DNA from: Myxococcota bacterium
GTDB lineage: Bacteria; Myxococcota_A; UBA9160; SMWR01
Assembly (NCBI GenBank): GCA_022447545.1
Contig: JAKVBI010000001.1
Location: 124,001 to 188,000, forward strand
DNA: 64,000 bases
Direction: 5' to 3'
The position numbers and the translations under genes were made by a program. Each line of letters opens with the position of its first letter. The first letter of the stretch is position 1. The notes beneath the pieces were generated by a model. It ran no database searches and was not told where the DNA came from. It saw only the letters and a program-made list of their open reading frames with translations. Positions 16,763-26,814 of the stretch are shown here, in pieces.

Positions 16763-18487
16763 ATGAGAACTCGAAGCCGAGGTGGGGACCTCTCAGGAAA
16801 GTGGTTCGCAACCGGTCTGCTGGCCGTTTGCGGGCTCGCCCTGGTACTCGGGGGGCGCTCACTGGACGCCCCGGGGCTCTACTACGACGAGGTCGTCCAA
16901 GCCGAACCGGCCGTGCAATTCCTCGCTGAAACCGGAAGGCCGGTGGACATTCCGGGAATGAAGACAGAATGGGCGTTCGGCGGCTGGTTCCCGGTGATGA
17001 CCCAGTCCTACATGGGTGCTCTCAAGAGCCAACTGCTGATTCCAGTCTTTGCATCGACGGAACCCACACCGGAGAGCCTTCGAGCCACGACCTTCGCCTT
17101 CGGCCTGATGGGTCTCGTCCTGAGCGCACTGTTGGCACGCGCGCTGCTGGGAAACCGTGCTGGCCTGGTGGCCGGCCTCCTCCTGGCCGTGGATCCGAGC
17201 ATTCTGTTCGTGAGCCGCCACGACTGGGGCTCCTTCGCCCTCGGATTTCTGTGCCGCAGTGGGGGGCTCCTGTTCGGGGTCGCGGCGCTGCGGGCCGCCC
17301 TGAACCCAGAGCGGGGCGATCGGCCTGCAGTCGCCTGGCGGGCACTATTGGCCGGGCTCCTGTTGGGCGCAGGGCTGTACAACAAGATCGACGCCGCCGT
17401 GGTCCTGGGCTCCATCCTGGCCGGAGTGCTCATCGCGTATCGGGGCCATGCAAGGGAAGCCCTGACTCGCCTGATCCGAGAGCAGCGTCCAGCCATCCTG
17501 CTTTTCACGTCGGGGGTTGCCCTTGGCGCAGCGCCGCTTCTGGCGAGTCTCGGAAACGTCGTGGGCGCTGCCGAAGCTCTCGTCACCGGTGGAACCATGG
17601 GTAGCGGCGATTGGGCCTACAAACTCGCCACCCTGGGAGCCACATTGGACGGCTCCTACTTCCCACGCCTGATGATGGCAGGCGGCGACTTCGACACCAT
17701 GTTCGACACCGAAGCGACGTCGCGAAGTCTCTTCCCGTGGGCGCTGTGGGTGTCCATCGCATATCTAATGGGCCAAGCCTCGAGTGCACGCGGAACCTGG
17801 AACGCCAAACTTCTGATCTTCATGACGGCTGCGTTCGCGCTGACGGTGCTCGGCTTGTTTTTCACCCCTCGGGCGATCCGCGTTCATCACATCCTCAACT
17901 TCGTCCCTCTTCCCCATCTGATCGTGGCCGCCGCATTGGACAGCGCCTGGCAAAGTCGAGAGCGAGGCGAGCGCTTTTCGGGATCGAAACGGGCATTGGC
18001 CAGCCTTGTCCTCGCCGTCGTCGTCGCAAGTGCGGTCCGCGTGGATGTCGAGACTCTGACGGATCTCCGAGCGAGCGGAGGAAGAGGCCGCTGGTCCGAC
18101 TCTCTCGCTCGATTCGCCAAGGATCTGGGGAAAGATTCCCAGAGCGTGGCCGTGAGCCTGGACTGGGGACTTCACGGAACGCTGCGATTCGCCAAACGCG
18201 AGCTCAAACTCGAAGAGCCCTTCTGGCGTTGGTGGAGACCAAGAGGTCGACGCACCCCGTGGACCCACGATGGGAACGACAAGCACGTCTACATCATGCC
18301 AACACCCTCTCTGGCCGTCTTCGGCTACGGCGAACGTTTCCAGGAAGCCGTGGCGAGACTCCCCAACGAAAGCGTCTCGATTCGACAGCACCTGGATCGA
18401 GAGGGTAAAATCGCCTTCCTGAGCGTGAAGATCCACCGTCCACACCGCGTCATTCGCCGCGACGGTTTCGAGATCCAGCTGCGTTGA
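16763..18487 (+). CDS. GT-C/PMT-like polytopic membrane protein
   Basis: A 574-residue multi-spanning inner-membrane protein. The YYDE motif (40-43) in the first periplasmic loop and the hydrophobic helix pattern fit the dolichyl/polyprenyl-phosphate sugar transferase (GT39/GT83-like) superfamily. SRHDWGSFALGFLCR and the AGLYNKIDAAVVLGS region resemble uncharacterised members of this superfamily. The last about 150 residues form a soluble periplasmic domain. It is not obviously a close paralog of the TMTC-like genes next door. Substrate unknown. Confidence 0.65.
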   Translation: MRTRSRGGDLSGKWFATGLLAVCGLALVLGGRSLDAPGLYYDEVVQAEPAVQFLAETGRPVDIPGMKTEWAFGGWFPVMTQSYMGALKSQLLIPVFASTEPTPESLRATTFAFGLMGLVLSALLARALLGNRAGLVAGLLLAVDPSILFVSRHDWGSFALGFLCRSGGLLFGVAALRAALNPERGDRPAVAWRALLAGLLLGAGLYNKIDAAVVLGSILAGVLIAYRGHAREALTRLIREQRPAILLFTSGVALGAAPLLASLGNVVGAAEALVTGGTMGSGDWAYKLATLGATLDGSYFPRLMMAGGDFDTMFDTEATSRSLFPWALWVSIAYLMGQASSARGTWNAKLLIFMTAAFALTVLGLFFTPRAIRVHHILNFVPLPHLIVAAALDSAWQSRERGERFSGSKRALASLVLAVVVASAVRVDVETLTDLRASGGRGRWSDSLARFAKDLGKDSQSVAVSLDWGLHGTLRFAKRELKLEEPFWRWWRPRGRRTPWTHDGNDKHVYIMPTPSLAVFGYGERFQEAVARLPNESVSIRQHLDREGKIAFLSVKIHRPHRVIRRDGFEIQLR

Positions 18488-18576
18488 CCCAGAACCGGCT
18501 CGTGAAATTGATGGCAGTCACGCGCGCAGCCGGCATCGGGCGAGGGTATGCTTTCAGGCTCGAGGAGGAATAGTTC

Positions 18577-19317
18577 ATGGGAAATCGATCCGATGCAGCT
18601 CTGGTGATTTCATCCCTTCTGTTGTCCGTTGCCATCGTCGCTGGCAGCTGGCTCATGGGGTCTGCTCTGGACTCGGCCGCGAGCGAACTGTCGGAAGAGA
18701 TCGCCGAAGTGGCAAGCGTTCTGAAGAGTGGGGGGACCCAGGCCGCCGCAGCTCCGTCTCCGCCCCGTCGCCGCGGCCGACCGGACCCCACGGAAAAGTA
18801 TGAGGTAGCCACCGCGGGATCCCCGAGTCGAGGCCCCTCGAATGCCAAGATCGAGATCGTCGAATTCAGCGATTTCCAATGCCCCTTCTGCAAAAGAGTC
18901 CAGCCTACCCTCGACCGCGTCATCGAAGACTACGGAGACGACGTTCGAGTGGTCTTCAAACACTTTCCCCTCAGCATCCACCCGGAAGCTGTGAAGGCCC
19001 ATGCCGCCACGGAAGCCGCGCACAAACAGGGGAAATTCTGGGAGATGCACGACCGGGTTTTCTCGAACCCAAGAGCCGTTTCCGAAGAGATTTTCGTTGG
19101 CTATGCAACCGCCGAGGGGCTCGATGTGGAACGCTTCAAAAAGGACCTGACCTCCTCCGAAGTGCGCAAGCGCGTGCAGGACGACGTGGGCCAGGCCGGT
19201 AGCCTTGGAGTTACGGGGACACCGGGTTTCTTCATCAATGGCCGCTTCCTCTCAGGCGCACAGCCCTACGAGTCGTTCAAACGAGTCATTGACGAGGAGC
19301 TGGCCAGGCAGGGGTGA
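18577..19317 (+). CDS. DsbA-like thioredoxin-domain protein, membrane anchored
   Basis: A 246-residue protein with an N-terminal membrane anchor (about 8-28), a Pro/Arg-rich linker (about 55-75) and a DsbA/BdbD-type thioredoxin domain with active site CPFC (C102-C105). Further landmarks are HFPLSIHPEA, the helical insert, and the cis-Pro loop GVTGTPGFFING. These proteins oxidise or isomerise periplasmic disulfides. The start ATG at 18577 is preceded by GAGGAGGA at 18562-18569. The gene sits between two GT-C genes, so it may support folding of envelope proteins, but a general Dsb role is equally possible. No DsbB/VKOR partner is visible. Confidence 0.9.
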   Translation: MGNRSDAALVISSLLLSVAIVAGSWLMGSALDSAASELSEEIAEVASVLKSGGTQAAAAPSPPRRRGRPDPTEKYEVATAGSPSRGPSNAKIEIVEFSDFQCPFCKRVQPTLDRVIEDYGDDVRVVFKHFPLSIHPEAVKAHAATEAAHKQGKFWEMHDRVFSNPRAVSEEIFVGYATAEGLDVERFKKDLTSSEVRKRVQDDVGQAGSLGVTGTPGFFINGRFLSGAQPYESFKRVIDEELARQG

Positions 19318-19326
19318 CCTTGTCCC

Positions 19327-21039
19327 TCAGGTCGATCGCCCCGCAGGGCCGGGCAGAGGCGGGAGCGTGACCCGGTAGATTCTGAACATGCCCTGCGGCG
19401 TCAGATAGACGGGCTGAAACCACTGGGGCCGTTGGGCGATCAGACGCCGAACGGCGGTGGTCAAGACATCCGGGCGTGCGTTGTCCACGTACCAGCGCAC
19501 TCCTGCCGCTCGATACGCGTCCGGGAGCATTCTCCGAACCCGTTCCGCCACCTGATCAGCTGCCGTCTCCGTGCCGAGAATGAAGAAGTTCCAATAGCTC
19601 CGATCGGGACCGTAGAAGAGCTCATAGGGATTCTCTATCGGCCACGCGTAATAGCCCTGGCGACCGGTGGAGAGATAGAGAGCCGCAAAATCACCCGAGG
19701 CCACCACATCCTCCGGATCCGTGAGTTCGCGCAGCTTGGCCTCGAGATCGCGCGCGTCTCCCCAATCCTGGGGCGTGACTCGAAAATGATAGTCGCTTGC
19801 CCCACCCGACACGGTTCTGAGATCCTCGGTCACGAACAGCAGCGCCAGGAGTGAGCCGAGCACACCCATGGCGATCCGCTCGTTCCGGGTGGATCGCAGA
19901 GAAGAGCCGCCGGCCGCCAGATGCGCAGCGCGACCCGCACCCGCCAAAAGGAAATAGATCAAGAAGGGCGCCCAGGGAAGCAGGAAACGATAGGGATCAC
20001 CAGGATAGGCGAGCACCACGATCGCGTACGCGATTGCCGCGAGATGAAGGGCCCGAAGTCGTTGCCGCACGGTCACTACGAAACCCGCGAATAGGGTGAT
20101 CAGAAATGAGTATCCCAGAACGTGCACGATGATCGTGGCCCATGAAAAACTGCCGAGCGCATCCGCTGCGATCCACGATGGAAGGCCGAATTGGAAATAC
20201 GGCAGACCAAAGACGATGCGGACGGCATTTTGCACGACGACTCGCAGCGTCTCAAAGGCCCCCACCGGCGCCCAGATCCCGTAGTTGAGTTCCGAGAGCA
20301 GAAGACCTGCAAGAGAACCATCACCCAGGGCCGCACCATTCGCCGCCGCAGCCTGCAGTTGCCAAAGATGCCAGGGCACGATGAAGAGCGCCGCGATACC
20401 CGCCACCGCGGAAGCGTCGCGCCAACGCCTGCGCCAGAACAGGAAAGCCACCGCACCTGCCAGCACACTGAGCCCAATGGACCGAGTCAGGGTAGCCGCT
20501 CCCAACAAGGCGCCGGCCATCAGCCCTCGGCGAACCGAAGGTTCTTCCTCCCCAATCTCATCAGCCGCGTCCAGTTGAAAGAGCGCCGCCAGGGCCAGAG
20601 CCGCGTACACGAGATCGCTCATGGTGAATCGCACCATCGAGACGATGGCGGGCGAAAGAGCAGAAAGAATGCAGGCTAGACGCCAACGTAACGGGTCGGG
20701 GGCAAAGCAGCGGCGCCAGTACAACGCCGAGAGGACGACCAATGCCGCAGCAGCGATCGCCGTGGGGGCGAGTAGCAGGGGAACGTTGGACGGATATTCG
20801 GGCGCTATTCGTATCAGGACGGAGAGAAGGGCCGGATACAAGACGGGATACTTGGCTTGGAAGGGCTCGCCGGGGATCTCGGGATGCCGATAGCCGTGCC
20901 CTTCGGCCAGGGAAGTCGCCGTGGCGACATAAATCGCGTCGTCCTGCCAGGCACCCATGGCGAGTGGGCCCCAAATGGCGCACCCCCAGTAGAGGACGGC
21001 GAGAGCCAAGGTCGCCAGGAGGGGTCGTAGGACGCCCAC
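19327..21039 (-). CDS. GT-C superfamily polytopic membrane protein (glycosyltransferase-like)
   Basis: A 570-residue protein with about 10-12 TM helices. The GT-C acidic pair is DD (33-34, in GAWQDDAIYVATATSLAEGH), followed by KYPVLYPALLSVLIRI and later a periplasmic C-terminal domain (about 420-570). This pattern matches mannosyltransferase/ArnT-like membrane transferases. The GTG start lies 6 bp downstream of the uvrD stop, so it is transcribed with or just after uvrD. It converges with the DsbA-like gene 9 bp away. It is the fifth GT-C-type gene within about 11 kb. Confidence 0.65.
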   Translation of the reverse strand: MGVLRPLLATLALAVLYWGCAIWGPLAMGAWQDDAIYVATATSLAEGHGYRHPEIPGEPFQAKYPVLYPALLSVLIRIAPEYPSNVPLLLAPTAIAAAALVVLSALYWRRCFAPDPLRWRLACILSALSPAIVSMVRFTMSDLVYAALALAALFQLDAADEIGEEEPSVRRGLMAGALLGAATLTRSIGLSVLAGAVAFLFWRRRWRDASAVAGIAALFIVPWHLWQLQAAAANGAALGDGSLAGLLLSELNYGIWAPVGAFETLRVVVQNAVRIVFGLPYFQFGLPSWIAADALGSFSWATIIVHVLGYSFLITLFAGFVVTVRQRLRALHLAAIAYAIVVLAYPGDPYRFLLPWAPFLIYFLLAGAGRAAHLAAGGSSLRSTRNERIAMGVLGSLLALLFVTEDLRTVSGGASDYHFRVTPQDWGDARDLEAKLRELTDPEDVVASGDFAALYLSTGRQGYYAWPIENPYELFYGPDRSYWNFFILGTETAADQVAERVRRMLPDAYRAAGVRWYVDNARPDVLTTAVRRLIAQRPQWFQPVYLTPQGMFRIYRVTLPPLPGPAGRST

Positions 21040-21045
21040 GCTGGA

Positions 21046-23244
21046 TCAGCCGAGCTCGAGGTTCGCGTATCGCACCAGGATCGTCTTGATGCCCGCGCGT
21101 TCGAATTGGATCTTCAACTTCTGGTCCAATCCGTTGCCCGATACCGACACCACCGTGCCCGCTCCGAAGACCGGATGCACGACGCGAAGACCCGGCCTGA
21201 CATCGCCGCCCTCACTGGCCGGTTCCTGGGCATACGAGTAGTCGAGTTCATGCCCTCCCCCCGATCTGGAGCGGGCCGCCTTCTTTCGTCCACTGCCGAT
21301 TTGGGTGACCACTTCCTGAGGAATCTCGTCGAGGAAGCGAGACGGAACCCCATAGTTCCGCGAGCCATACCGCACTCGTTCAGCTGCCGATGTGAGGTTC
21401 AGCTGCTGCATGGCGCGCGTCATGCCCACGTAACACAAGCGGCGCTCCTCCTCGAGACCCTGCTCGTCTCCCATCGAGCCCGAGTGGGGAAAGATCCGCT
21501 CCTCCAATCCAACCAGAAAGACCACTGGGAACTCGAGCCCCTTGGCATTGTGGACAGTCATCAGCGAAACCGTTTCCTCGGTCCCCGCGTAGGCATCCAG
21601 ATCCGAGACCAGGGCAACCTGGTCGAGAAAGATCTCGATGCTGGTCCGGTCGTCGTCGGAATCTGCGTTCGCCCGGGAAAAGTCCTCAGCAGCCGTCAGT
21701 AACTCCCGCAGGTTCTCGATCCGCCCTTCCGCCTCGGGAGAGCCGTCCTTTTCCAGAGCCTTCATGTAACCACTTCGATCCAGGATGATCGCGAGCGCAT
21801 CCGCAGGTTCTGCAGCTGTGCACTCACGCACCAGGAGTTCGTAGAGCTGAATGAAGGCACGGACCTTGGCGGCCGATCGAACACCGCTGGTGCCCTCCCC
21901 CAGAACACGAAAACCCTCCAGAAGAGTCTCGCCGCGCTGGGAAGCCTCGAGTTCGGCGCGTTCCACGGTCGTCCGCCCGATTCCCCGCGTCGGCCGGTTG
22001 ACGACGCGACGCAACGCTGCGGTGTCCCTGGGATTGATGACGAGGCGCAGGTAGCAGAGTGCATCCTTGACTTCCGCGCGCTCGTAGAAGCGAACCCCAC
22101 CCACCACTTCATGGGGAACGTCGTACTTGAGCAACTCCTCTTCGAACAATCGGGACTGGGCGTTGGTCCGATAGAAGATCGCGAACTCCTGGTAGGATCG
22201 ATCTCCTTCGCGGGCACTCGCGAGAATTTCACCGACCACGAACTGGGCCTCGTCGCGGTCCGTAGCCGCCTCGTGAATTCGGATCTGATCGCCTCCCTCG
22301 CGATCGGTATAGAGATCCTTCCGCTTGCGCGCGAGATTGTTCGAAACCACCCCCGTCGCACCGGTCAGGATCGGCTGGGTCGATCGATAGTTCCGTTCCA
22401 GCCTCACCACCTCGGTTTCGGGATAGTCCTCTTCGAAATCGAGAATGTTCCTGATATCCGCGCCCCGCCAGCCATAGATCGACTGGTCCGGATCACCGAC
22501 CACGCACAGATTGCCGTGGGCCGAGGTCAATTGGCGGATCAATCGGTACTGAACCCGATTCGTATCCTGGTACTCGTCCACGAGGATGTACTGCCAACGG
22601 CTCGCGTAGTGGGCGAGTACTCGCGGGAATCGCTCGAAGAGTTCGACTGTGAGTACGAGCAGATCCCCGAAATCCAGAGCGTTCGCATCGGCCAGCAGAC
22701 GCTGGTACTGGGCGTAGATATCGGCCGCCTGGTCGTCGTCGATATCGGTGGCCCGTTCGGCGGCAGCCGCGGGCTTCATCCCGTCATTCTTCCAGGCATC
22801 GATCCGCCAGCGGATCCGCCTGGGGTCGACCACCTTGGGATCGAGACCGCGCTTGGTGATCGCTTCCTTGACGAGTGACAAGCTGTCGGCCTCGTCGTAG
22901 ATGGCGAATCCCCTCGAATATCCCAGATGCGAGATCTCCCGGCGCAGGATCCGCACGCACGTTGAGTGAAAGGTTCCCACCCACAGGTCGCGCGTCTGCG
23001 GACCCAGCAACTTCTCGACCCGCTCGCGCATCTCACCCGCGGCCTTGTTGGTGAAGGTCACGGCCAACACACCCTCGGGAGGGATGCCGCAAGTCCCCAT
23101 CAGGTAGGCGATGCGGTGGGTGAGAACGCGTGTCTTCCCGCTTCCAGCCCCTGCCAGCACGAGCAGTGGTCCTTCAGTGGTTTCGACGGCACGCCGTTGC
23201 TCGGGGTTCAGACCGTCGAGGAACGACGCGTTCTCCACACGCAC
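21046..23244 (-). CDS. UvrD/PcrA-type superfamily 1 DNA helicase
   Basis: A 732-residue helicase with all SF1A motifs in order: Q-motif LNPEQRRAVE, Walker A AGAGSGKTRVLTHRI, Walker B DEYQDTN, GDPDQSIYGWRGAD, LERNYRS, motif IV FYRTNAQSR, VHNAKGLEFPVVFL and CYVGMTRA. The C-terminal Tudor-like domain (GLRVVHPVFGAGTVVSVSG) is that of PcrA/UvrD. It acts in nucleotide excision repair, mismatch repair and removal of stalled polymerases. The GTG start has GGAGA 5 nt upstream. I leave the choice between uvrD and pcrA open. Confidence 0.95.
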   Translation of the reverse strand: MRVENASFLDGLNPEQRRAVETTEGPLLVLAGAGSGKTRVLTHRIAYLMGTCGIPPEGVLAVTFTNKAAGEMRERVEKLLGPQTRDLWVGTFHSTCVRILRREISHLGYSRGFAIYDEADSLSLVKEAITKRGLDPKVVDPRRIRWRIDAWKNDGMKPAAAAERATDIDDDQAADIYAQYQRLLADANALDFGDLLVLTVELFERFPRVLAHYASRWQYILVDEYQDTNRVQYRLIRQLTSAHGNLCVVGDPDQSIYGWRGADIRNILDFEEDYPETEVVRLERNYRSTQPILTGATGVVSNNLARKRKDLYTDREGGDQIRIHEAATDRDEAQFVVGEILASAREGDRSYQEFAIFYRTNAQSRLFEEELLKYDVPHEVVGGVRFYERAEVKDALCYLRLVINPRDTAALRRVVNRPTRGIGRTTVERAELEASQRGETLLEGFRVLGEGTSGVRSAAKVRAFIQLYELLVRECTAAEPADALAIILDRSGYMKALEKDGSPEAEGRIENLRELLTAAEDFSRANADSDDDRTSIEIFLDQVALVSDLDAYAGTEETVSLMTVHNAKGLEFPVVFLVGLEERIFPHSGSMGDEQGLEEERRLCYVGMTRAMQQLNLTSAAERVRYGSRNYGVPSRFLDEIPQEVVTQIGSGRKKAARSRSGGGHELDYSYAQEPASEGGDVRPGLRVVHPVFGAGTVVSVSGNGLDQKLKIQFERAGIKTILVRYANLELG

Positions 23245-23367
23245 GGATCTCCCATGGTGGATGGATGCGCAGGTGATGGGTGCGCATCAGGAATCACCCG
23301 AGAGTAATAGAACGCGCAGCACCGAACAATGGGGCCGCGCACCCCCCGCATGAAAACGGAGTTTCGT

Positions 23368-25203
23368 CTATTCGACGGTCACACTCTTTGCGAGGTTGCG
23401 CGGCTGGTCGACGTCCGTCCCCTTGAGGCAGGCCACGTGATAGGCCAGGAGTTGGAGGGGGATGGTCGCGAGAATAGAGCTCAGGTAGGGCCCGAGATCC
23501 GGGATGTAGATGACTTCGTTCGCCTTCTCCCGGATCTCCTCGTCTCCCTCGGTGGCGATGGCAATCACCTCGCCGTCGCGCGAGCGCACCTGTTCCAAGT
23601 TGGAGATCACTTTGTCGTAGACGTGACTCTTCGTGGCGATCACCACCACGGGCATGTTCTCGTCAATCAGGGCGATGGGCCCATGCTTCATTTCGCCCGC
23701 CGCGTAGCCCTCAGCGTGGATGTAGGAAATTTCCTTGAGCTTGAGGGCTCCTTCCAGAGCGATCGGGTACATGATGCCGCGCCCCAGGAAGAGGAAATCC
23801 TGAGCGTGAAAGTATTTCTGGGCGATGGCTTGAACGGCGGAGTCCATCCCCACGACCCGCTCCACAAGTCGCGGAAGTCTCATCAATTCTCGCACCCGCT
23901 GCTCGGCCTCGGTCGGGTCAACATGGCCACGGACGATGCCCAGTTTCAGGGCCAGTAGATAGAGACCCACGATCTGCGTCGTAAAGGCCTTCGTCGAAGC
24001 GACACCGATCTCAGGTCCCGCATGCGTGTAGAGAACGTCATCGCTCTCTCGTGCAATGGACGCCTCTCTCACGTTGCAGATGGCGATGACTCGAGACCCA
24101 TTGGATCGGCCCTCCCGCAGAGCCGCCAGGGTATCCGCGGTCTCCCCGGATTGAGAAACAGGGACCACCAGACTCGAGGCATCGAGGATGGGCTTGCGAT
24201 AGCGGAACTCACTCGCGAGATCGACCTCCGTAGGAATTCCGGCGATCTGCTCGACCAGATATTTACCCACCATCGACGCGTAGTAGGCGGTCCCGCAAGC
24301 AACCATGTGCACCCGATGGATGTTCGAGACGACCTCCGCGGAAAGATCGATTCCATTCAGATCAACGTCGTTCTCGGACTCCACGACACGCGTTCCGATG
24401 GTGTCCATGATCGCGCGGGGTTGCTCGAAGATCTCCTTCTGCATGAAACGGTCATAGCCACCCTTCTCCGCCGAAACCGGATCCCATTGAATGGGTTTGG
24501 GGTGACGCTCGATGGGGTGAGCGTCCGCATCGACAACCTGAATGCCGTCTTCACTCAAGACCGCGAAATCACCGTCCTCGAGAAACAACATCTGCCTCGT
24601 GTAGGGAAGAATCGCGGGAATGTCACTTGCCATGAAAGTCTGCTTCTCGCCCAACCCTACGATCATCGGGCTCCCGCCATTTTTGGCGACGACGATGTAG
24701 TCCGGCGCCTCACTCGAAACCGCGCCGAAGGCGTAGGATCCGGCCAAACGCGCGGCCGTCGATCGCGCCGCGGTAAGGAGGTCCTGACCCTCCAGAACAC
24801 AACGGTCCATCAGGTGAGCGATCAATTCCGTGTCGGTTTCGGATTCGATCGTTCCTCCGGAATCTTCGATCTCGCTCCGCAACTCCCGGTAGTTTTCGAT
24901 GATCCCGTTGTGAACGATGGCAACCGAACCGGCTCGGTGTGGGTGAGCATTGATCTTCGAGGGCTTTCCGTGAGTCGCCCATCGCGTATGCCCGATGCCA
25001 ATTTGTCCGGGCACGGGTTGATCTCGAAGTACTCCTTCCAGGTTGACCAACTTCCCAAGAGCGCGGCGAACCACGACCTCTTCTTCGTGCAGGACCGCCA
25101 CACCGGCGGAATCGTAGCCGCGATACTCGAGCCTTCTCAGGCCATCAATGAGCACGTCGACGGCACGGTGTTCCCGGCCAACGTATCCGACGATTCCACA
25201 CAT
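23368..25203 (-). CDS. glmS: Glutamine--fructose-6-phosphate aminotransferase (isomerizing)
   Basis: A 611-residue enzyme making glucosamine-6-phosphate for peptidoglycan and LPS. The N-terminal glutaminase domain starts MCGIVGYVG with the nucleophilic Cys2. The two SIS isomerase domains are visible (CGTAYYASMVGKYL and LGRGIMYPIALEGALKLKE, then HAEGYAAGEMKHGP) and the end LAKSVTVE is canonical. Length is typical (about 609). It follows glmU by 35 bp and is probably in one operon with it. No glmS-ribozyme-like leader is apparent. Confidence 0.97.
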   Translation of the reverse strand: MCGIVGYVGREHRAVDVLIDGLRRLEYRGYDSAGVAVLHEEEVVVRRALGKLVNLEGVLRDQPVPGQIGIGHTRWATHGKPSKINAHPHRAGSVAIVHNGIIENYRELRSEIEDSGGTIESETDTELIAHLMDRCVLEGQDLLTAARSTAARLAGSYAFGAVSSEAPDYIVVAKNGGSPMIVGLGEKQTFMASDIPAILPYTRQMLFLEDGDFAVLSEDGIQVVDADAHPIERHPKPIQWDPVSAEKGGYDRFMQKEIFEQPRAIMDTIGTRVVESENDVDLNGIDLSAEVVSNIHRVHMVACGTAYYASMVGKYLVEQIAGIPTEVDLASEFRYRKPILDASSLVVPVSQSGETADTLAALREGRSNGSRVIAICNVREASIARESDDVLYTHAGPEIGVASTKAFTTQIVGLYLLALKLGIVRGHVDPTEAEQRVRELMRLPRLVERVVGMDSAVQAIAQKYFHAQDFLFLGRGIMYPIALEGALKLKEISYIHAEGYAAGEMKHGPIALIDENMPVVVIATKSHVYDKVISNLEQVRSRDGEVIAIATEGDEEIREKANEVIYIPDLGPYLSSILATIPLQLLAYHVACLKGTDVDQPRNLAKSVTVE

Positions 25204-25238
25204 ATTCCCCCCCGAAGCCCTGATTAACAGGTCGAGCC

Positions 25239-26636
25239 CTAAGTTTCGAGCCGACCCTTCTTCCCAGCCGTGCTCTCGACACTGGATCCCGGTACTGACG
25301 AATCACGGTCCAATCTCTTCTCTCGACGCGCGACCCACCCATCGACGTTGCGCTGGCGCGCTCGAGCTACTCCGAGTGATTTCTCGGGTACATCGTGGGT
25401 GACCGTCGAGCCCGCAGCAATGAAGCTGTCATCCGACAATCGAACCGGCGCGATCAGGTTCGAGTTACAGCCCACGAAGGCGCGATCCCCAACCGTCGTC
25501 CGATGCTTCTCGATGCCGTCATAGTTGACGACGATGGACCCGCAACCAAAGCTTGCGCCCTCGCCCACGTCGGCATCCCCGATGTAGGTGAGGTGGTCGG
25601 CCTTGCACCCATCCCCCAGGGTCGAGTTCTTGATTTCGACAAAGTTTCCAATGCGAACGCCTACGCCCAACCGGGTACCGGGCCGAAGGTGCGCCGAGGG
25701 GCCCACCACGACGTCATCCAAGAGTTCGCTGGACTCGATGGTGCACTGCGGCTTCAGGTGAACTCCGGCACCCAGTCGAGAGCTTCCCTGGATCACACAA
25801 CCCGGCTCGATGAGAGTATCGGCACCGATGACGACTTCTGCGTCGATGTAGGTCGTTTCTGGATCGACGATCGTCACGCCGTTCCGCATGTGACGCTCAT
25901 TGATACGAGCGCGCATGTGGCGGCTGGCGGTGGCGAGTTCCACCCGGTTGTTGATACCCATGGCCTGTTCACCGTCTTCGAGCGGAATCGTCTCGATATG
26001 CCGACCGTCGGAAACCGCAATTTCGATGATGCTCGTGAGATAAATCTCGGATTGAGCATTGTCGTCGTCAGTGCGATCGAGCGCACTCCAGAGCAATCCG
26101 GAGTCAACGAGATAGACCCCCGTATTGCGCTCGCGGATGGAGAGTTCGTCCGGAGTCGCGTCCGTGGCCTCGACGATGCGCGCAATCTTTCCATTGGAGT
26201 CTCGAACCACGATGCCTGGAACGTCGATGGCTGCTGTCAGCATGACCAGATCAGCACCGGAATCAGCCTTCACGTCGACCATGCGTTGCAGGGCCTCGGG
26301 CTGGACCAGGGGGGTGTCTCCGTAGAGGATCAGAACATCCCCATCGAAATCAGAAAGCGCATCTCGCGCTTGAAGCACGGCGTGACCGGTACCCCGCTGC
26401 TCGGCCTGCTCCACCAGTTCAGCGCGGTCTCCAACTGCAGTCCGGACGTCATCCGCGTGATGGCCCACCACGAGGAGAACCCGGTCGGGACCCAGGACGT
26501 CCGCCGCGTCGAGCGGATAGTTGACCATCGGCCGCCCTGCGATGGGATGCAGGACCTTGGCGAGACGGGATTTCATCCGAGTCCCCTTGCCAGCGGCCAG
26601 CAGGAGAACGCATAGTTGACTAGCTCTAGCACTCAT
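25239..26636 (-). CDS. glmU: Bifunctional GlmU: glucosamine-1-phosphate acetyltransferase / GlcNAc-1-P uridyltransferase
   Basis: A 465-residue two-domain enzyme giving UDP-GlcNAc. The N-terminal pyrophosphorylase has LLAAGKGTRMKSRLAKVLHP and GDTPLVQPEALQRM. The C-terminal left-handed beta-helix acetyltransferase has repeated hexapeptides (IEPGCVIQGSSRLGAGV) and the YIGDADVGEGASFGCGSIVVNYDG region. The ATG at 26636 has a strong GAGGAG 6 nt upstream. Directly upstream of glmS in the same direction; divergent from hflX. Confidence 0.97.
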   Translation of the reverse strand: MSARASQLCVLLLAAGKGTRMKSRLAKVLHPIAGRPMVNYPLDAADVLGPDRVLLVVGHHADDVRTAVGDRAELVEQAEQRGTGHAVLQARDALSDFDGDVLILYGDTPLVQPEALQRMVDVKADSGADLVMLTAAIDVPGIVVRDSNGKIARIVEATDATPDELSIRERNTGVYLVDSGLLWSALDRTDDDNAQSEIYLTSIIEIAVSDGRHIETIPLEDGEQAMGINNRVELATASRHMRARINERHMRNGVTIVDPETTYIDAEVVIGADTLIEPGCVIQGSSRLGAGVHLKPQCTIESSELLDDVVVGPSAHLRPGTRLGVGVRIGNFVEIKNSTLGDGCKADHLTYIGDADVGEGASFGCGSIVVNYDGIEKHRTTVGDRAFVGCNSNLIAPVRLSDDSFIAAGSTVTHDVPEKSLGVARARQRNVDGWVARREKRLDRDSSVPGSSVESTAGKKGRLET

Positions 26637-26814
26637 TTCACTCTCCTCTCATCGGCCATTAGCGTATGATCTTTGAGCCGCGGTTCAGGCTCGAGGGTGG
26701 ATTTTCTCTGGGGAACCCCCATCTACTTGGGTGTGGCCTGGCTCAGTCAGGTAGAATCGTGGCGATAACCCCACGATCCATGGAGTTGGGGTCCACCCCG
26801 TTGCTCGGATTCCC

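Noticed and set aside
26637-26814. Possible structured RNA (6S or SRP-like) between glmU and hflX
   Set aside because: A GGGGAACCCCC stretch and short stem-like repeats are present, but no conserved core of 6S, SRP or other known RNA could be identified.
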